From: Planctomycetota bacterium
Lineage (GTDB): Bacteria > Planctomycetota > UBA1135
Direction: 5' to 3'
DNA length: 64,000 bases
Assembly (NCBI GenBank): GCA_024275135.1
Contig: JAJRZS010000034.1
Location: 62,001 to 126,000, forward strand
A model generated the notes under the pieces. The model had not been told where the DNA came from. It saw nothing but the letters and a program-made list of their open reading frames with translations, and did not search any database. Within the stretch, counting starts at the first letter, position 1; each line of letters starts with the position of its first letter. Position numbers and translations under genes: made by a program. Shown one piece after another: positions 32,424 to 41,147 of the stretch.

Positions 32424-35245
32424 AAACACCGCGCAAAGTTTTCCTTGGCTGGGAGCATTTCCTTCTCCCGCAGACGGCTGCCTGGCTGCTTGAGGAATAC
32501 GGACCCAATCTGGCAGAGCTCACCCTGGTCATGCCGGGCAGACGCGCTGGACGACGGTTGGTGGAAATTTTGGCGCAAACGGCTCCGACCTACTGGACTC
32601 CGCCCAACTTTCTCACTCTAGCCCAACTTTCCGACCAACAATGCAAGTGGGTTTTGCCGCGTGCGGACGATCCCCTACGCATGTTCGCTTGGATTGCGGC
32701 GCTGCAAGCACTACCAACATCGGTCCTCGCCCGTCTACTTTCTTCCCCCCCAGCAACCAAAGATTTAGAAAGCTGGTGGCCCCTTGCCGAAACCTTGCGT
32801 GCTCTGCATGCTGAATTAGCTGCTGAAAACTTTCACTTTGGCCAAGTTCTTGCACATGTCGACGAGGGGGAAGTACGACGCTGGGAAACCTTGGCCAAAC
32901 TGCAACAACGCTACTTGAAAATTTTGCAGGATGCTGGGTTTTCCGACCCCCATTGGGTTCGCCTGCAGGCTCTGGCCGAAAAGAGGTTAAGGCCACTACC
33001 GAATCCCTTAATTCTTGTTGGGCTTCCCGAAGCCAATGCTTTGCAACGTGAATTCCTGCGGCAATTGGAAGCCGACTGCACGGCTCTCATCGCTGCGCCG
33101 GAGGAACTTGCCTCCGCTTTCGACGAGTTTGGTTTTGTGCTTGCGGATGCCTGGGCCGATCGACCGCTGGCCATCTCCTCCGCTCAGGTGCACCGCTGCG
33201 CCAACCCAAAACACCAAGCGCAAAAGGTTGTGGCCTTTCTGCAGAAACATGCTGGTAAGTTTGCGGCCGAAGATATCACTTTGGGTGTTTTGGATAACAC
33301 CAGTCTTTTGCCACTTGAGGTTGCTTTTCGCGGGCATGCCGTTTCCATTCACAAGCCCACTGGCAAAGAGGCTATCCGCACTAGCCTGGCACAACTGCTG
33401 CAGGCATTAGCAGCTTGGCTCGAACAACCCGACGCAGAAAACTTTTCCACTCTCCTCGGGCATCCGGATTTAGCTGATTACTTCCAACAAATTCATCATC
33501 TTGATTTTCACCCTGAGGCCTTTGATGAATATGCCGCTTGCCACTTGCCGCAAAGACTGGGCAAGCCATGGCTCGACCCACCGGTAGACCAACAAAAAGA
33601 CAAGCACCATCTTCTCCGTCGGCAGTTTCAAAGTTTTTGGCAGCATACCGAATCCTTACGGCAACGAGCTCAAGTCGCCAAACAATGGGCTCCAATTCTC
33701 CTTGCTTGGCTAGAAACTGTTTACGCTCACCGAGTACTCGACACCAGCAAAGAAGGGCAACGTGAATTGCAGTGGGTGTTAGAGAAGAGTACATCCATAT
33801 TGCAGGCTTGGCAGGAGTTGCCAGAAGATGGTCCTCTTGCTTTTTTCTTAACCGCTGCTCAAGCTCTGCGCTTGTGGTGGCGAGAGTTACAAGGCATGAC
33901 GATTCCCCCACGCGGATCACAAGTCGCCAGTTTAGATGCAGTGGACTGGCTTGAGCTGCCCTTGGATGACGCTCATGTATTGTGCTTTACGGATTTTCAA
34001 GAAGGTCTAGCCCCAGCTGCTTTGTCTGCAAGCCCCTTGTTAGGCCCTGCTTTGCGCCAAAGGCTGGGCTTGTACACAGAGGAACAGCGTTGGGCTCGAG
34101 ATAGGTTTTTATTGGAGATGATGGTGCAGGCAAGAAAACAGCCGCTAGCTCCCCAGTTTTTCGTTTGCCACGCCGATGCGGATGGAAGCCCCCGCAAACC
34201 AAGTCGTTTTCTGTTTCTCGACCAGAGCACCCTGGTGCAGCGCGCATGCCAATTATTCTCGACGGAATCACCGAATCAAGAGCAGCCTAATTTCGATTTG
34301 CCACCAGCAATGGAAATGCCTGGACCGCGCGAAGGCTTAAAGCACAATACGGAAGTCTTCTCTTGTTCGCGCATCAATCGCTATCTTGATTCCCCATACT
34401 CCTATTACTTACAATATGTTCTATCGTTGAATGGCAAAGAAGGTTTGGCAAGGGAATTGGATCCTCTTCAATTCGGTATCTTGCTGCATGCTGTGCTGGA
34501 ACAATTTGGCAAGCAAAAAGAATTCCATAACCTGGATGAAGAAGTGGATATTTTTTCTGCGTTGAAGGAGATTTTGCATCAAGAAAGTAAACGTCGGTTT
34601 GGACCCCAGCCCCAACCCGTCGTGCCACTGCAAGTGGTACAGGCCGAGCAACGCCTAAAGTGCTTTGCTACGGAACAAGCCCGGCGACGCCAACAAGGTT
34701 GGACCATTTTCGCCGCCGAATGGCGTCCTCCTGGCAAAAAAGTTCCACTTGCATTTGGGCAAACTTCTTTCTCTTTGGAGGGGCGCATCGACCGCATCGA
34801 CCTCCGCGAGACTAGCCAAGGAAAGGAGTGGTGCATTATCGACTACAAGAGTGGTGACAAAGCCAAAAACTTGAAGTCCTGCTGGCAAAGTCGGAACAAA
34901 AGATGGCTGGACATCCAACTGGCTTTATATCCTTATTTGTGCCGCTCTCTTACGGGCGGCCGCGGCCCCGCCTTTGTTGACGGACTTGTGTCCGCAGCTT
35001 ATTGGAACCTGAGTGGGGATCCCAGGCTGCATGGATTGGACCTTGTCTTGCTGGAAGGCGAAGAAATGCGTACTGCTCTGGAAGAGCAGGTGGCGGCGGC
35101 CGTCGAAGGGATTCGCAGGAATGATTTTTTCCGTCCAGACCAACCCCTCCTCCATCGCAGCACCTTGGCGGCGCGTTGTATGGGTGACGGCTTCCTGGCT
35201 ATCAAAGAACCTTTGGGGGATGCAGACGAGGAGGAAGGCGCATGA
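32420..35245 (+). CDS. addB: AddB-like nuclease subunit of a double-strand-break repair helicase-nuclease
   Basis: A 941-residue protein placed directly before an AddA-like helicase with an ATGA overlap. The N-terminal 650 residues resemble an inactive helicase body: there is no Walker A near the start. The C-terminus carries a RecB-type PD-(D/E)XK nuclease: FGILLHAVLEQF, then EGRIDRIDL with IIDYKSGDK. AddAB-type complexes unwind and cut DNA ends and load RecA; AddB supplies one nuclease. The Cys residues that hold an iron-sulfur cluster in the classical enzymes are not obvious here (only one Cys near the end, RCMGD), so the cluster may be absent. Confidence 0.85.
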   Translation: MKTPRKVFLGWEHFLLPQTAAWLLEEYGPNLAELTLVMPGRRAGRRLVEILAQTAPTYWTPPNFLTLAQLSDQQCKWVLPRADDPLRMFAWIAALQALPTSVLARLLSSPPATKDLESWWPLAETLRALHAELAAENFHFGQVLAHVDEGEVRRWETLAKLQQRYLKILQDAGFSDPHWVRLQALAEKRLRPLPNPLILVGLPEANALQREFLRQLEADCTALIAAPEELASAFDEFGFVLADAWADRPLAISSAQVHRCANPKHQAQKVVAFLQKHAGKFAAEDITLGVLDNTSLLPLEVAFRGHAVSIHKPTGKEAIRTSLAQLLQALAAWLEQPDAENFSTLLGHPDLADYFQQIHHLDFHPEAFDEYAACHLPQRLGKPWLDPPVDQQKDKHHLLRRQFQSFWQHTESLRQRAQVAKQWAPILLAWLETVYAHRVLDTSKEGQRELQWVLEKSTSILQAWQELPEDGPLAFFLTAAQALRLWWRELQGMTIPPRGSQVASLDAVDWLELPLDDAHVLCFTDFQEGLAPAALSASPLLGPALRQRLGLYTEEQRWARDRFLLEMMVQARKQPLAPQFFVCHADADGSPRKPSRFLFLDQSTLVQRACQLFSTESPNQEQPNFDLPPAMEMPGPREGLKHNTEVFSCSRINRYLDSPYSYYLQYVLSLNGKEGLARELDPLQFGILLHAVLEQFGKQKEFHNLDEEVDIFSALKEILHQESKRRFGPQPQPVVPLQVVQAEQRLKCFATEQARRRQQGWTIFAAEWRPPGKKVPLAFGQTSFSLEGRIDRIDLRETSQGKEWCIIDYKSGDKAKNLKSCWQSRNKRWLDIQLALYPYLCRSLTGGRGPAFVDGLVSAAYWNLSGDPRLHGLDLVLLEGEEMRTALEEQVAAAVEGIRRNDFFRPDQPLLHRSTLAARCMGDGFLAIKEPLGDADEEEGA

Positions 35246-38200
35246 GCTTCGACCTTCGTTCCAAAGTCTTATTGGCGTCGGCAGGCACGGGGAAAACCTT
35301 CCAACTTTCCAATCGTTATCTGGCCTTAGTGCTGCATGGTGTGGACTTGGATCAGATGCTGGCCACCACCTTCACACGCAAAGCAGCCGGCGAAATTCTT
35401 AATTCTATTTTGAATCGACTCGCAACTGCTTGCGCCAATCCCGATGCTTGTGAGGAGCTACGTGAATTTCTTCACCTCCCTCAAACTTGGGGGCAAGCAG
35501 AAGCCACCCAGTTACTGCAAAAGCTCCTCAGCCAACTCCCTCAATTTCAAGTCGGCACCTTAGACAGCTGGTTTCAAAGTCAGGTTCGCGCTGGCGCTTT
35601 TGAATTGGGCTTGCCCTTAGGATGGAAACTGGCTGAAAGGTATGACGAAAACTATTTGCACGCGGAAGCCGTCGCAAAATCACTTCTGCAAAAGCCAGTG
35701 GGGAAGCTTTTACCATTGCTGCAGGCGCTCGACAACGGACAGCCAAAACGCAGCATATTAAGGGCAGCAACCGAGCAGCTTAAAGATGCAGCCCGACTTT
35801 GGCAGGAGAGCGATGAAGATGCAACTGCTTGGGATCTGCTCGCAAACATTCACCCCCCATCCGAAGAGCTTTACGAGAAAGCTGCTGCGGCCTTAGAAAA
35901 TTTGGAAATCCCGAAAGGAAAAAATGGCAAGCTAAATCAGAATTGGGTAAAGGCGAAAGCCAAGGCTCTTGCCGCAGTCCAAGAAAAACAATGGGAGGAA
36001 CTTGGACAGGTTAGTTTAATCTACAAAGCCATCCAAGGCGAAGAAAGTTTTTCTCGGCATCCCATTCCCCTGCTGCAAATCATGCCGGTTGTGAAAGTTG
36101 TGGCCAAACTGGAGCTCTGTAAGCTGCATAAAAAGAATTGCGCCATTCGAGATTTGGCCAAGGAATATCAAACGGTATACCAGCAAGACAAAGATCGCGC
36201 GGGAATCCTCGAGTTTCAGGATTTTCCCAACAAACTAGCCTGCTGCAGCGCCGAACTTCAACAAGCCATTGCGCAGCGTACTGGCGGCGCCCCTAAGCAT
36301 TTGCTTATTGACGAGTTTCAAGATACCAATGTGGAGCAATGGAAGGCTCTGCAACCCATCATTGAACCGGCCATTGAGGCTGAAAAGCAGGGCAGGGATG
36401 GCAGCGCCTTTTTCGTCGGCGACGCCAAGCAAAGCATTTACGGCTTTCGTGAAGGCGAACCTCGACTTCTAACAAACCTTTCCAACTGGTATCAATTGCC
36501 AAAGGAAACGATGGCGAAAAACTATCGTTCCTCGCAAGTCATTTTGGATGCCGTCAACTCCACTTTTTCCAAACTGCATGTTTGCTCCAATCCTGAATCT
36601 CCGGTCATCCAGCAAGCCATTAAGCCTTGGTTGGATTTTCCAGAGCATCAAGCTGGCCGCCAGCGTCGAGGCGTGGTGCGCGTCCTTGAGGTGCAAGGAG
36701 AGAAGGCGAACATCAAAGCCGACAATATCAACGCGGTCTTGAGCCGAGTGGAACACTTATACCAACAAAATCCCACGCAAAGCATGGGTGTGTTGGTGCG
36801 TAAAAACAATCTTGCCACCGAGCTTATCGCTCGCCTCTCTGCCAAAGGCATCCGCGCATGTTCCGCAGGTGGTAATGAACTGATTGATTCACAAGCCGTC
36901 GACATTGCTCTTTCTCTCTTCCAACTGGCCGCCCACCCCGGCGACACCGAAGCCTGGTTTCACATTGCCAGCTCCCCTCTGGCCATCTGTTTCGATAAGA
37001 GTTTCCGGCCAGGGGAGACCATGCAGCAAGATGCTGCCCGATTCTCTTCCTATCTGCGACATCGCCTCGTTTACGAGGGATATGGCAATTTTTTGGAAGA
37101 CGTTCTGCAGAAAATGCGGGAACATCAGGCATTCGACCCCTGGAATCTTCATCGCTTTGCCCAACTTGTGGAGCTAGGACATTCTTGGGATTCTCGGGGA
37201 GAACTTCGCTATAGCCAATTTGTGGAGATGGTGAAAGCGGAAAAAGTCGTGCCTGCGGATGCTGGCCTGGTGCAAGTAATGACCATCCACCAAGCCAAGG
37301 GCTTGGATTTTGACATCGTGGTGTTTTTGCTCGATGGCAGCGCAAAGCGTCCGAATTCTTTCTTTGCCTACCGACCCGATCCGCGCCATTCCATAGTCGG
37401 CGTGGGCAAATTTCCTTCAGGACTAGCCAAGGCCTTGGCAAAGCATATGAAATGCAGGGCTTTTCTTGAAGCGGTCGAAGCCCAAGAAATACGAGACCTG
37501 CATGAGATGCTTTGCCTTTTGTATGTGGCTATGACCAGAGCCAAGTATCACATGGAACTCATCCTGCCTAAAGCGGCGAAGAAGCCAACCTCCAGTGATA
37601 ACTGGATTCGCCAAAACAAACTTATAAAGGACACCCTATGTAGCGTACAAAGCCCAGCACCGCTTCCTGTGGAAGATGAGAATCCTCATTGGCAAGTGCT
37701 GTGGCAAACCACGCCTCTTGCGGAGGAAAAAGAAGTGCCTTCCCGTCAAACCACAACAAGAAGCCAAACCGGGGAAATCCAAACAGTGCTTTTTGCTCCA
37801 AGCCATCATCGCCGTCGCCTTCCGCGCAAAGCCCCTTCTGCCTCGGAGCCAACCACTTCGGTTACGGTCCGCGATTTATTCATGCATGCGGATGACACCG
37901 CGCGCCGTCGCGGCACAGCCATGCATCGAATGTTTGAGGAAATTGAATGGCTGGAGGATTTTGTTCCTGCGCACGAAGACCTTCAACACATACTCCATCA
38001 GCTTCAACCCACTCCTAGCAAAGACGAAATCACCGCCTGGATGGATGAATTTTTGCGCAGTTTGGAGCGGGCTGCAGTGCAAAAGGCACTTCGTTGTCCT
38101 GGACCCAAAGAATGCTATCAGGTTTTACGCGAACATCCCTTTGTCGTCTCCTTGCAAGATTCCACAGCAGACGCTCATCTTCTTGAAGGAATTTACGACC

Positions 38201-38415
38201 GGGTGGTTTTGAAACTCTCGAAAGATCGTGTGGTTGACATTCAATTGATTGACTTCAAAACCGGTTCGGCGCCTAAGGATGGTAGGATGCCGCCAAGCTA
38301 CGCCAAACAGTTGCGTGCCTACCAGACAGCCCTGAGCATGCAACACCAACTTCCGCAAGAGCACATCCATTGTCATTTGTTGTATGTCGACTCTGGTGTT
38401 TTAATGCCCCTTTAG
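35242..38415 (+). CDS. addA: AddA-like UvrD/RecB-type helicase-nuclease
   Basis: A 1057-residue superfamily 1 helicase with C-terminal nuclease. Helicase motifs are in order: Walker A LLASAGTGKTFQL (about 10-22), TTFTRKAAGEI, the Walker B box HLLIDEFQDTN, FFVGDAKQSIYGFR, KNYRSS, VMTIHQAKGLDFD and LLYVAMTRAKYH. The nuclease domain is at about 980-1030 (LEGIYDRVVL, LIDFKTGS). With the AddB-like gene this makes a two-nuclease AddAB complex, which processes double-strand breaks before recombination. Start is the ATG at 35242, overlapping addB by 4 bases. Divergence from characterised AddA is high, so exact specificity is open. Confidence 0.92.
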   Translation: MSFDLRSKVLLASAGTGKTFQLSNRYLALVLHGVDLDQMLATTFTRKAAGEILNSILNRLATACANPDACEELREFLHLPQTWGQAEATQLLQKLLSQLPQFQVGTLDSWFQSQVRAGAFELGLPLGWKLAERYDENYLHAEAVAKSLLQKPVGKLLPLLQALDNGQPKRSILRAATEQLKDAARLWQESDEDATAWDLLANIHPPSEELYEKAAAALENLEIPKGKNGKLNQNWVKAKAKALAAVQEKQWEELGQVSLIYKAIQGEESFSRHPIPLLQIMPVVKVVAKLELCKLHKKNCAIRDLAKEYQTVYQQDKDRAGILEFQDFPNKLACCSAELQQAIAQRTGGAPKHLLIDEFQDTNVEQWKALQPIIEPAIEAEKQGRDGSAFFVGDAKQSIYGFREGEPRLLTNLSNWYQLPKETMAKNYRSSQVILDAVNSTFSKLHVCSNPESPVIQQAIKPWLDFPEHQAGRQRRGVVRVLEVQGEKANIKADNINAVLSRVEHLYQQNPTQSMGVLVRKNNLATELIARLSAKGIRACSAGGNELIDSQAVDIALSLFQLAAHPGDTEAWFHIASSPLAICFDKSFRPGETMQQDAARFSSYLRHRLVYEGYGNFLEDVLQKMREHQAFDPWNLHRFAQLVELGHSWDSRGELRYSQFVEMVKAEKVVPADAGLVQVMTIHQAKGLDFDIVVFLLDGSAKRPNSFFAYRPDPRHSIVGVGKFPSGLAKALAKHMKCRAFLEAVEAQEIRDLHEMLCLLYVAMTRAKYHMELILPKAAKKPTSSDNWIRQNKLIKDTLCSVQSPAPLPVEDENPHWQVLWQTTPLAEEKEVPSRQTTTRSQTGEIQTVLFAPSHHRRRLPRKAPSASEPTTSVTVRDLFMHADDTARRRGTAMHRMFEEIEWLEDFVPAHEDLQHILHQLQPTPSKDEITAWMDEFLRSLERAAVQKALRCPGPKECYQVLREHPFVVSLQDSTADAHLLEGIYDRVVLKLSKDRVVDIQLIDFKTGSAPKDGRMPPSYAKQLRAYQTALSMQHQLPQEHIHCHLLYVDSGVLMPL

Positions 38416-38422
38416 AATCTCC

Positions 38423-39397
38423 ATGCCCCTCCTCCTCACCCTTCCCGGAGCTTCGCTCTGTGCCCTGATTGCCGTGGGCAGCATTGTGGCTTCAGGCTAT
38501 GTCGCCATTGGTTCTGTTGCAATCGCGATTATGCTAGGCATTTTCCTGGGCAATCTAATGCCCCTAGGGACTCGCTTCAATCCAGGCATTGGCTTTGCCG
38601 AAAAGCGCCTGCTCGCCATTGCTATTGGTCTAATGGGCATCAACCTAGACTTCACCATTTTGCAGGAATTGGGCTCCATGTCGATACTTATGGTGGTTTT
38701 GGGTCTTCTTTCTACCTTGCTGTTTGCCATTCTTTGCGGGAAAATTTTTGGCTTTGATGGGAAATTTGCCCTGCTCCTTGGAATTGGCAATGGGGTTTGC
38801 GGGAGCTCGGCAATCGCTGCTACCGAACAAATCATTGGCGCCCGCAAAGAAGATGTGGGTTTGTCTATCGCCATCGTCAATTTCCTTGGCACTCTCGGAA
38901 TTCTCCTGGTTCCCTTCCTTGCCACCGCCGCCCTTTCTTTTGATTCCATCCATGCCGGCGCCTTGATTGGTAACACGCTGCAAGCTGTTGGCCAGGTAAT
39001 TGCGGGAGGTTTTGCCATTGATGAGGTTGCTGGACAAACCGCAACCATTATTAAAATGACTCGCATCTTGATGCTAACACCCTTAATCCTTGGATTGCTT
39101 CTTGTGTTTTCCAAAAAGAACAAAGGCAGTTCCTCCTCAAAATTTGGGGTTCCGCCTTTTATTATCGGGTTTTGCCTGATGACCCTCATCCCTAGTTTTC
39201 AGCTGCTGCCAGAAAAATGGATTCACCTCATTGGCGAGACTAGCCATCTTGCTCTGGTTGTGGCCATGGCAGGAATCGGCCTCAAAATTAGCTTCTCCTC
39301 AATTCTTCAAAGTGGCAAAGCCGCATTGGGCATTGGCAGCCTTGTTTTTGCAATGCAAATTCTCACGAGCACCCTGCTGGTATCCTTGCTGATTTGA
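38423..39397 (+). CDS. UPF0324 membrane protein (putative sulfate exporter family)
   Basis: A 324-residue integral membrane protein with about nine to ten transmembrane segments throughout. The stretch GIGNGVCGSSAIAATEQIIGARKEDVGL matches the UPF0324/YeiH family, which has been proposed to export sulfate or related anions but is not well characterised. It begins 8 bases after addA on the same strand, so may be co-transcribed, though I see no functional link. The short gap to the following minus-strand gene leaves no clear terminator. Confidence 0.85.
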   Translation: MPLLLTLPGASLCALIAVGSIVASGYVAIGSVAIAIMLGIFLGNLMPLGTRFNPGIGFAEKRLLAIAIGLMGINLDFTILQELGSMSILMVVLGLLSTLLFAILCGKIFGFDGKFALLLGIGNGVCGSSAIAATEQIIGARKEDVGLSIAIVNFLGTLGILLVPFLATAALSFDSIHAGALIGNTLQAVGQVIAGGFAIDEVAGQTATIIKMTRILMLTPLILGLLLVFSKKNKGSSSSKFGVPPFIIGFCLMTLIPSFQLLPEKWIHLIGETSHLALVVAMAGIGLKISFSSILQSGKAALGIGSLVFAMQILTSTLLVSLLI

Positions 39398-39406
39398 TAC
39401 CTAAGG

Positions 39407-39700
39407 TTAAAAACCCAGGCCAAATAAGAAAAACAAAGGCAGTCCGAGTAAAACTAGCCGACGAAAAAGCTTGAGTTGGTAGGCGATATAAAAATGGGCC
39501 AACTCGATCGCAGGAATCCCCTTGGTCTCCTGGCGCAAAGCGTAGGGCAAGGATAAGTTTTGATGAAGTTCTTCAACACTCAAATCTTCTATTCTCCGGC
39601 GATTTTTGCCCTTGATCATCCAGTCCACATGCAAGCGAGCAAGCTCGTCCAAGAATTCTTTGGCGTAAGTGTCTACGAATGGTTGGTCGGTTGGTTCCAT
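39407..39700 (-). CDS. small membrane protein of unknown function
   Basis: A 97-residue protein: an acidic, helical N-terminal half (FVDTYAKEFLDELAR, RRIEDLSVEELHQNLS) and one hydrophobic segment at the C-terminus (about 80-97). No domain is recognised. It follows the pseudouridine synthase by 14 bases on the same strand and could be its partner transcript. The size and tail-anchor topology suggest a membrane-associated helper. Confidence 0.45.
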   Translation of the reverse strand: MEPTDQPFVDTYAKEFLDELARLHVDWMIKGKNRRRIEDLSVEELHQNLSLPYALRQETKGIPAIELAHFYIAYQLKLFRRLVLLGLPLFFLFGLGF

Positions 39701-39714
39701 GCAACAATCTTTTT

Positions 39715-40776
39715 CTACTTCCTATCTAAAGCCTGCTGAATCGTCGGCCACAAAGGAGCCTCTAGCTCCATGGCTTCGCCCGTCATCGGGTGCTCAAAGC
39801 TCAGCTTCCAAGAATGCAATGCTTGGTGCGTCATGTCGAGGAGATTTTTATCTTCCGAGGTGAGTTCCTTGCGGATATGGCGCAAAAACAGGGCGTCGCC
39901 ACCGCGATAAAGTTTGTCGCCCACAATGGGGTGACCAATAGCAGCAAGATGCACGCGCAGTTGATGCTGGCGTCCGGTTTTTGGATATAACTCTAATAAG
40001 GTTCGCTGAGGCAGGCGCTTGCCCACTTTCCACTGCGTCACCGAAGGCCAGCCTTCCTGTTCCTTGCGTACGCCAATTTTCAGCCTCACTTCGGAATCCA
40101 AATCCTTGCCCAAGGGAAAATCAATTACCCCTTCCTCTTTGTCCAACACTCCTTCGACCAATGCTAAATAAGCTTTTTGCACGCTGCGCGCTTCAAATTG
40201 GCGGCCAAGGCGAGTGCGACTAAGTTGATCCTTGGCAGCAAGGATTAGGCCTGTGGTCTCCCGATCCAAACGATGGCACAAGGTAGGCATATCCCTAGTT
40301 TTCCCATAAAGTGCGGTATGCCGCACATGAATCCTTTGGATGACCGAATCCAAAAGATGGCCGTGAGATGGATGGACATTCAAGCCAGGAGCTTTGTTCA
40401 CCGCCAGCAAATGCTCATCCTCATAAACCACTTCCAAATCCGTGGGATCTTCACCAGCAATCGGCTCGACATGGTCCTCGGCACCAGGGGCATCCAAGCG
40501 CACCACCACTTCTTGCCCCCAGCGCAATCTCAACCCACTGCGCATTCTGCCTACTGCGGCTTTTTGCGGATCTTTGTGTGGCAGCACTTCCACCGCACCG
40601 TCTTCAATAAGGCGTTTGATGCCGGCGCGAGAGCGCCAATCCAAGCGTCCTGCCAAAAAACCATCCAGGCGTTGTCCATGCTCCGGGCTACCCACCTCAA
40701 ACCGCCATTCCTGATAAGGAAGGCTCAAATCGCGTTGTCCGCGGCGACGTTTGCGTTCAGGAAGTGGGCGCGCCAT
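39715..40776 (-). CDS. RluA-family pseudouridine synthase
   Basis: A 353-residue rRNA/tRNA pseudouridine synthase. An S4-like RNA-binding domain (QRLDGFLAGRLDWRSRAGIKRLIEDGAV) precedes the catalytic domain with CHRLDRETTGLIL, whose Asp is the nucleophile, and the end motif PKTGRQHQLRVHLAAIGHPIVGD. Enzymes of the family convert uridine to pseudouridine in ribosomal RNA or tRNA. Which site it modifies (RluC/RluD class) cannot be told. I use the ATG at 40776; a codon 6 residues earlier is also possible. It is 70 bases downstream of rpsU on the same strand. Confidence 0.93.
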   Translation of the reverse strand: MARPLPERKRRRGQRDLSLPYQEWRFEVGSPEHGQRLDGFLAGRLDWRSRAGIKRLIEDGAVEVLPHKDPQKAAVGRMRSGLRLRWGQEVVVRLDAPGAEDHVEPIAGEDPTDLEVVYEDEHLLAVNKAPGLNVHPSHGHLLDSVIQRIHVRHTALYGKTRDMPTLCHRLDRETTGLILAAKDQLSRTRLGRQFEARSVQKAYLALVEGVLDKEEGVIDFPLGKDLDSEVRLKIGVRKEQEGWPSVTQWKVGKRLPQRTLLELYPKTGRQHQLRVHLAAIGHPIVGDKLYRGGDALFLRHIRKELTSEDKNLLDMTHQALHSWKLSFEHPMTGEAMELEAPLWPTIQQALDRK

Positions 40777-40846
40777 GACGGTAGAATTGCACAAGCCCCA
40801 GCGCAGCTAGGCGCCGAGGCTTGGACGGAAAGAAAACAAATTAAAC

Positions 40847-41053
40847 CTAAAACCGGGCGTTGCGGCGAATGCGCTCGGCACGTTTAATGGTTTGCATGCG
40901 TTCTTTCTTCTCAAGGCGACGGGCCGTAGTTGGCTTGGTGAAGAAGGAGCGCTCCTTCATCGTGGTAAACAAGCCAGACTGGTTGCACTGACGCTTAAAG
41001 CGGCGCAGAGCAGCTTCTAAAGACTCGTTCGGACGGACTTGGACCTTGATCAT
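40847..41053 (-). CDS. rpsU: 30S ribosomal protein bS21
   Basis: A 68-residue basic protein with the bS21 features: the start VQVRPNESLEAALRRFKRQ and the lysine/arginine-rich tail (RRLEKKERMQTIKRAERIRRNARF in pieces). bS21 is a small-subunit protein involved in translation initiation. The ATG at 41053 is required for the family start; longer readings begin upstream in the divergent promoter region. It is divergent from recD2, with 94 bases between the two starts. Confidence 0.95.
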   Translation of the reverse strand: MIKVQVRPNESLEAALRRFKRQCNQSGLFTTMKERSFFTKPTTARRLEKKERMQTIKRAERIRRNARF

Positions 41054-41147
41054 CGAGAAAAACTTCTTTGGATTCGTACCGGGTTCCCGGATGCGGGCCG
41101 CATAGTCTATCGGCAATCTGCACATTCGTCCACAACCACTCCCTGCT

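Noticed and set aside
38497-39189. A 230-codon frame opposite the UPF0324 transporter
   Set aside because: It is the antisense of a clear membrane protein; the sequence is Arg/Pro/Met-rich with no recognisable domain.
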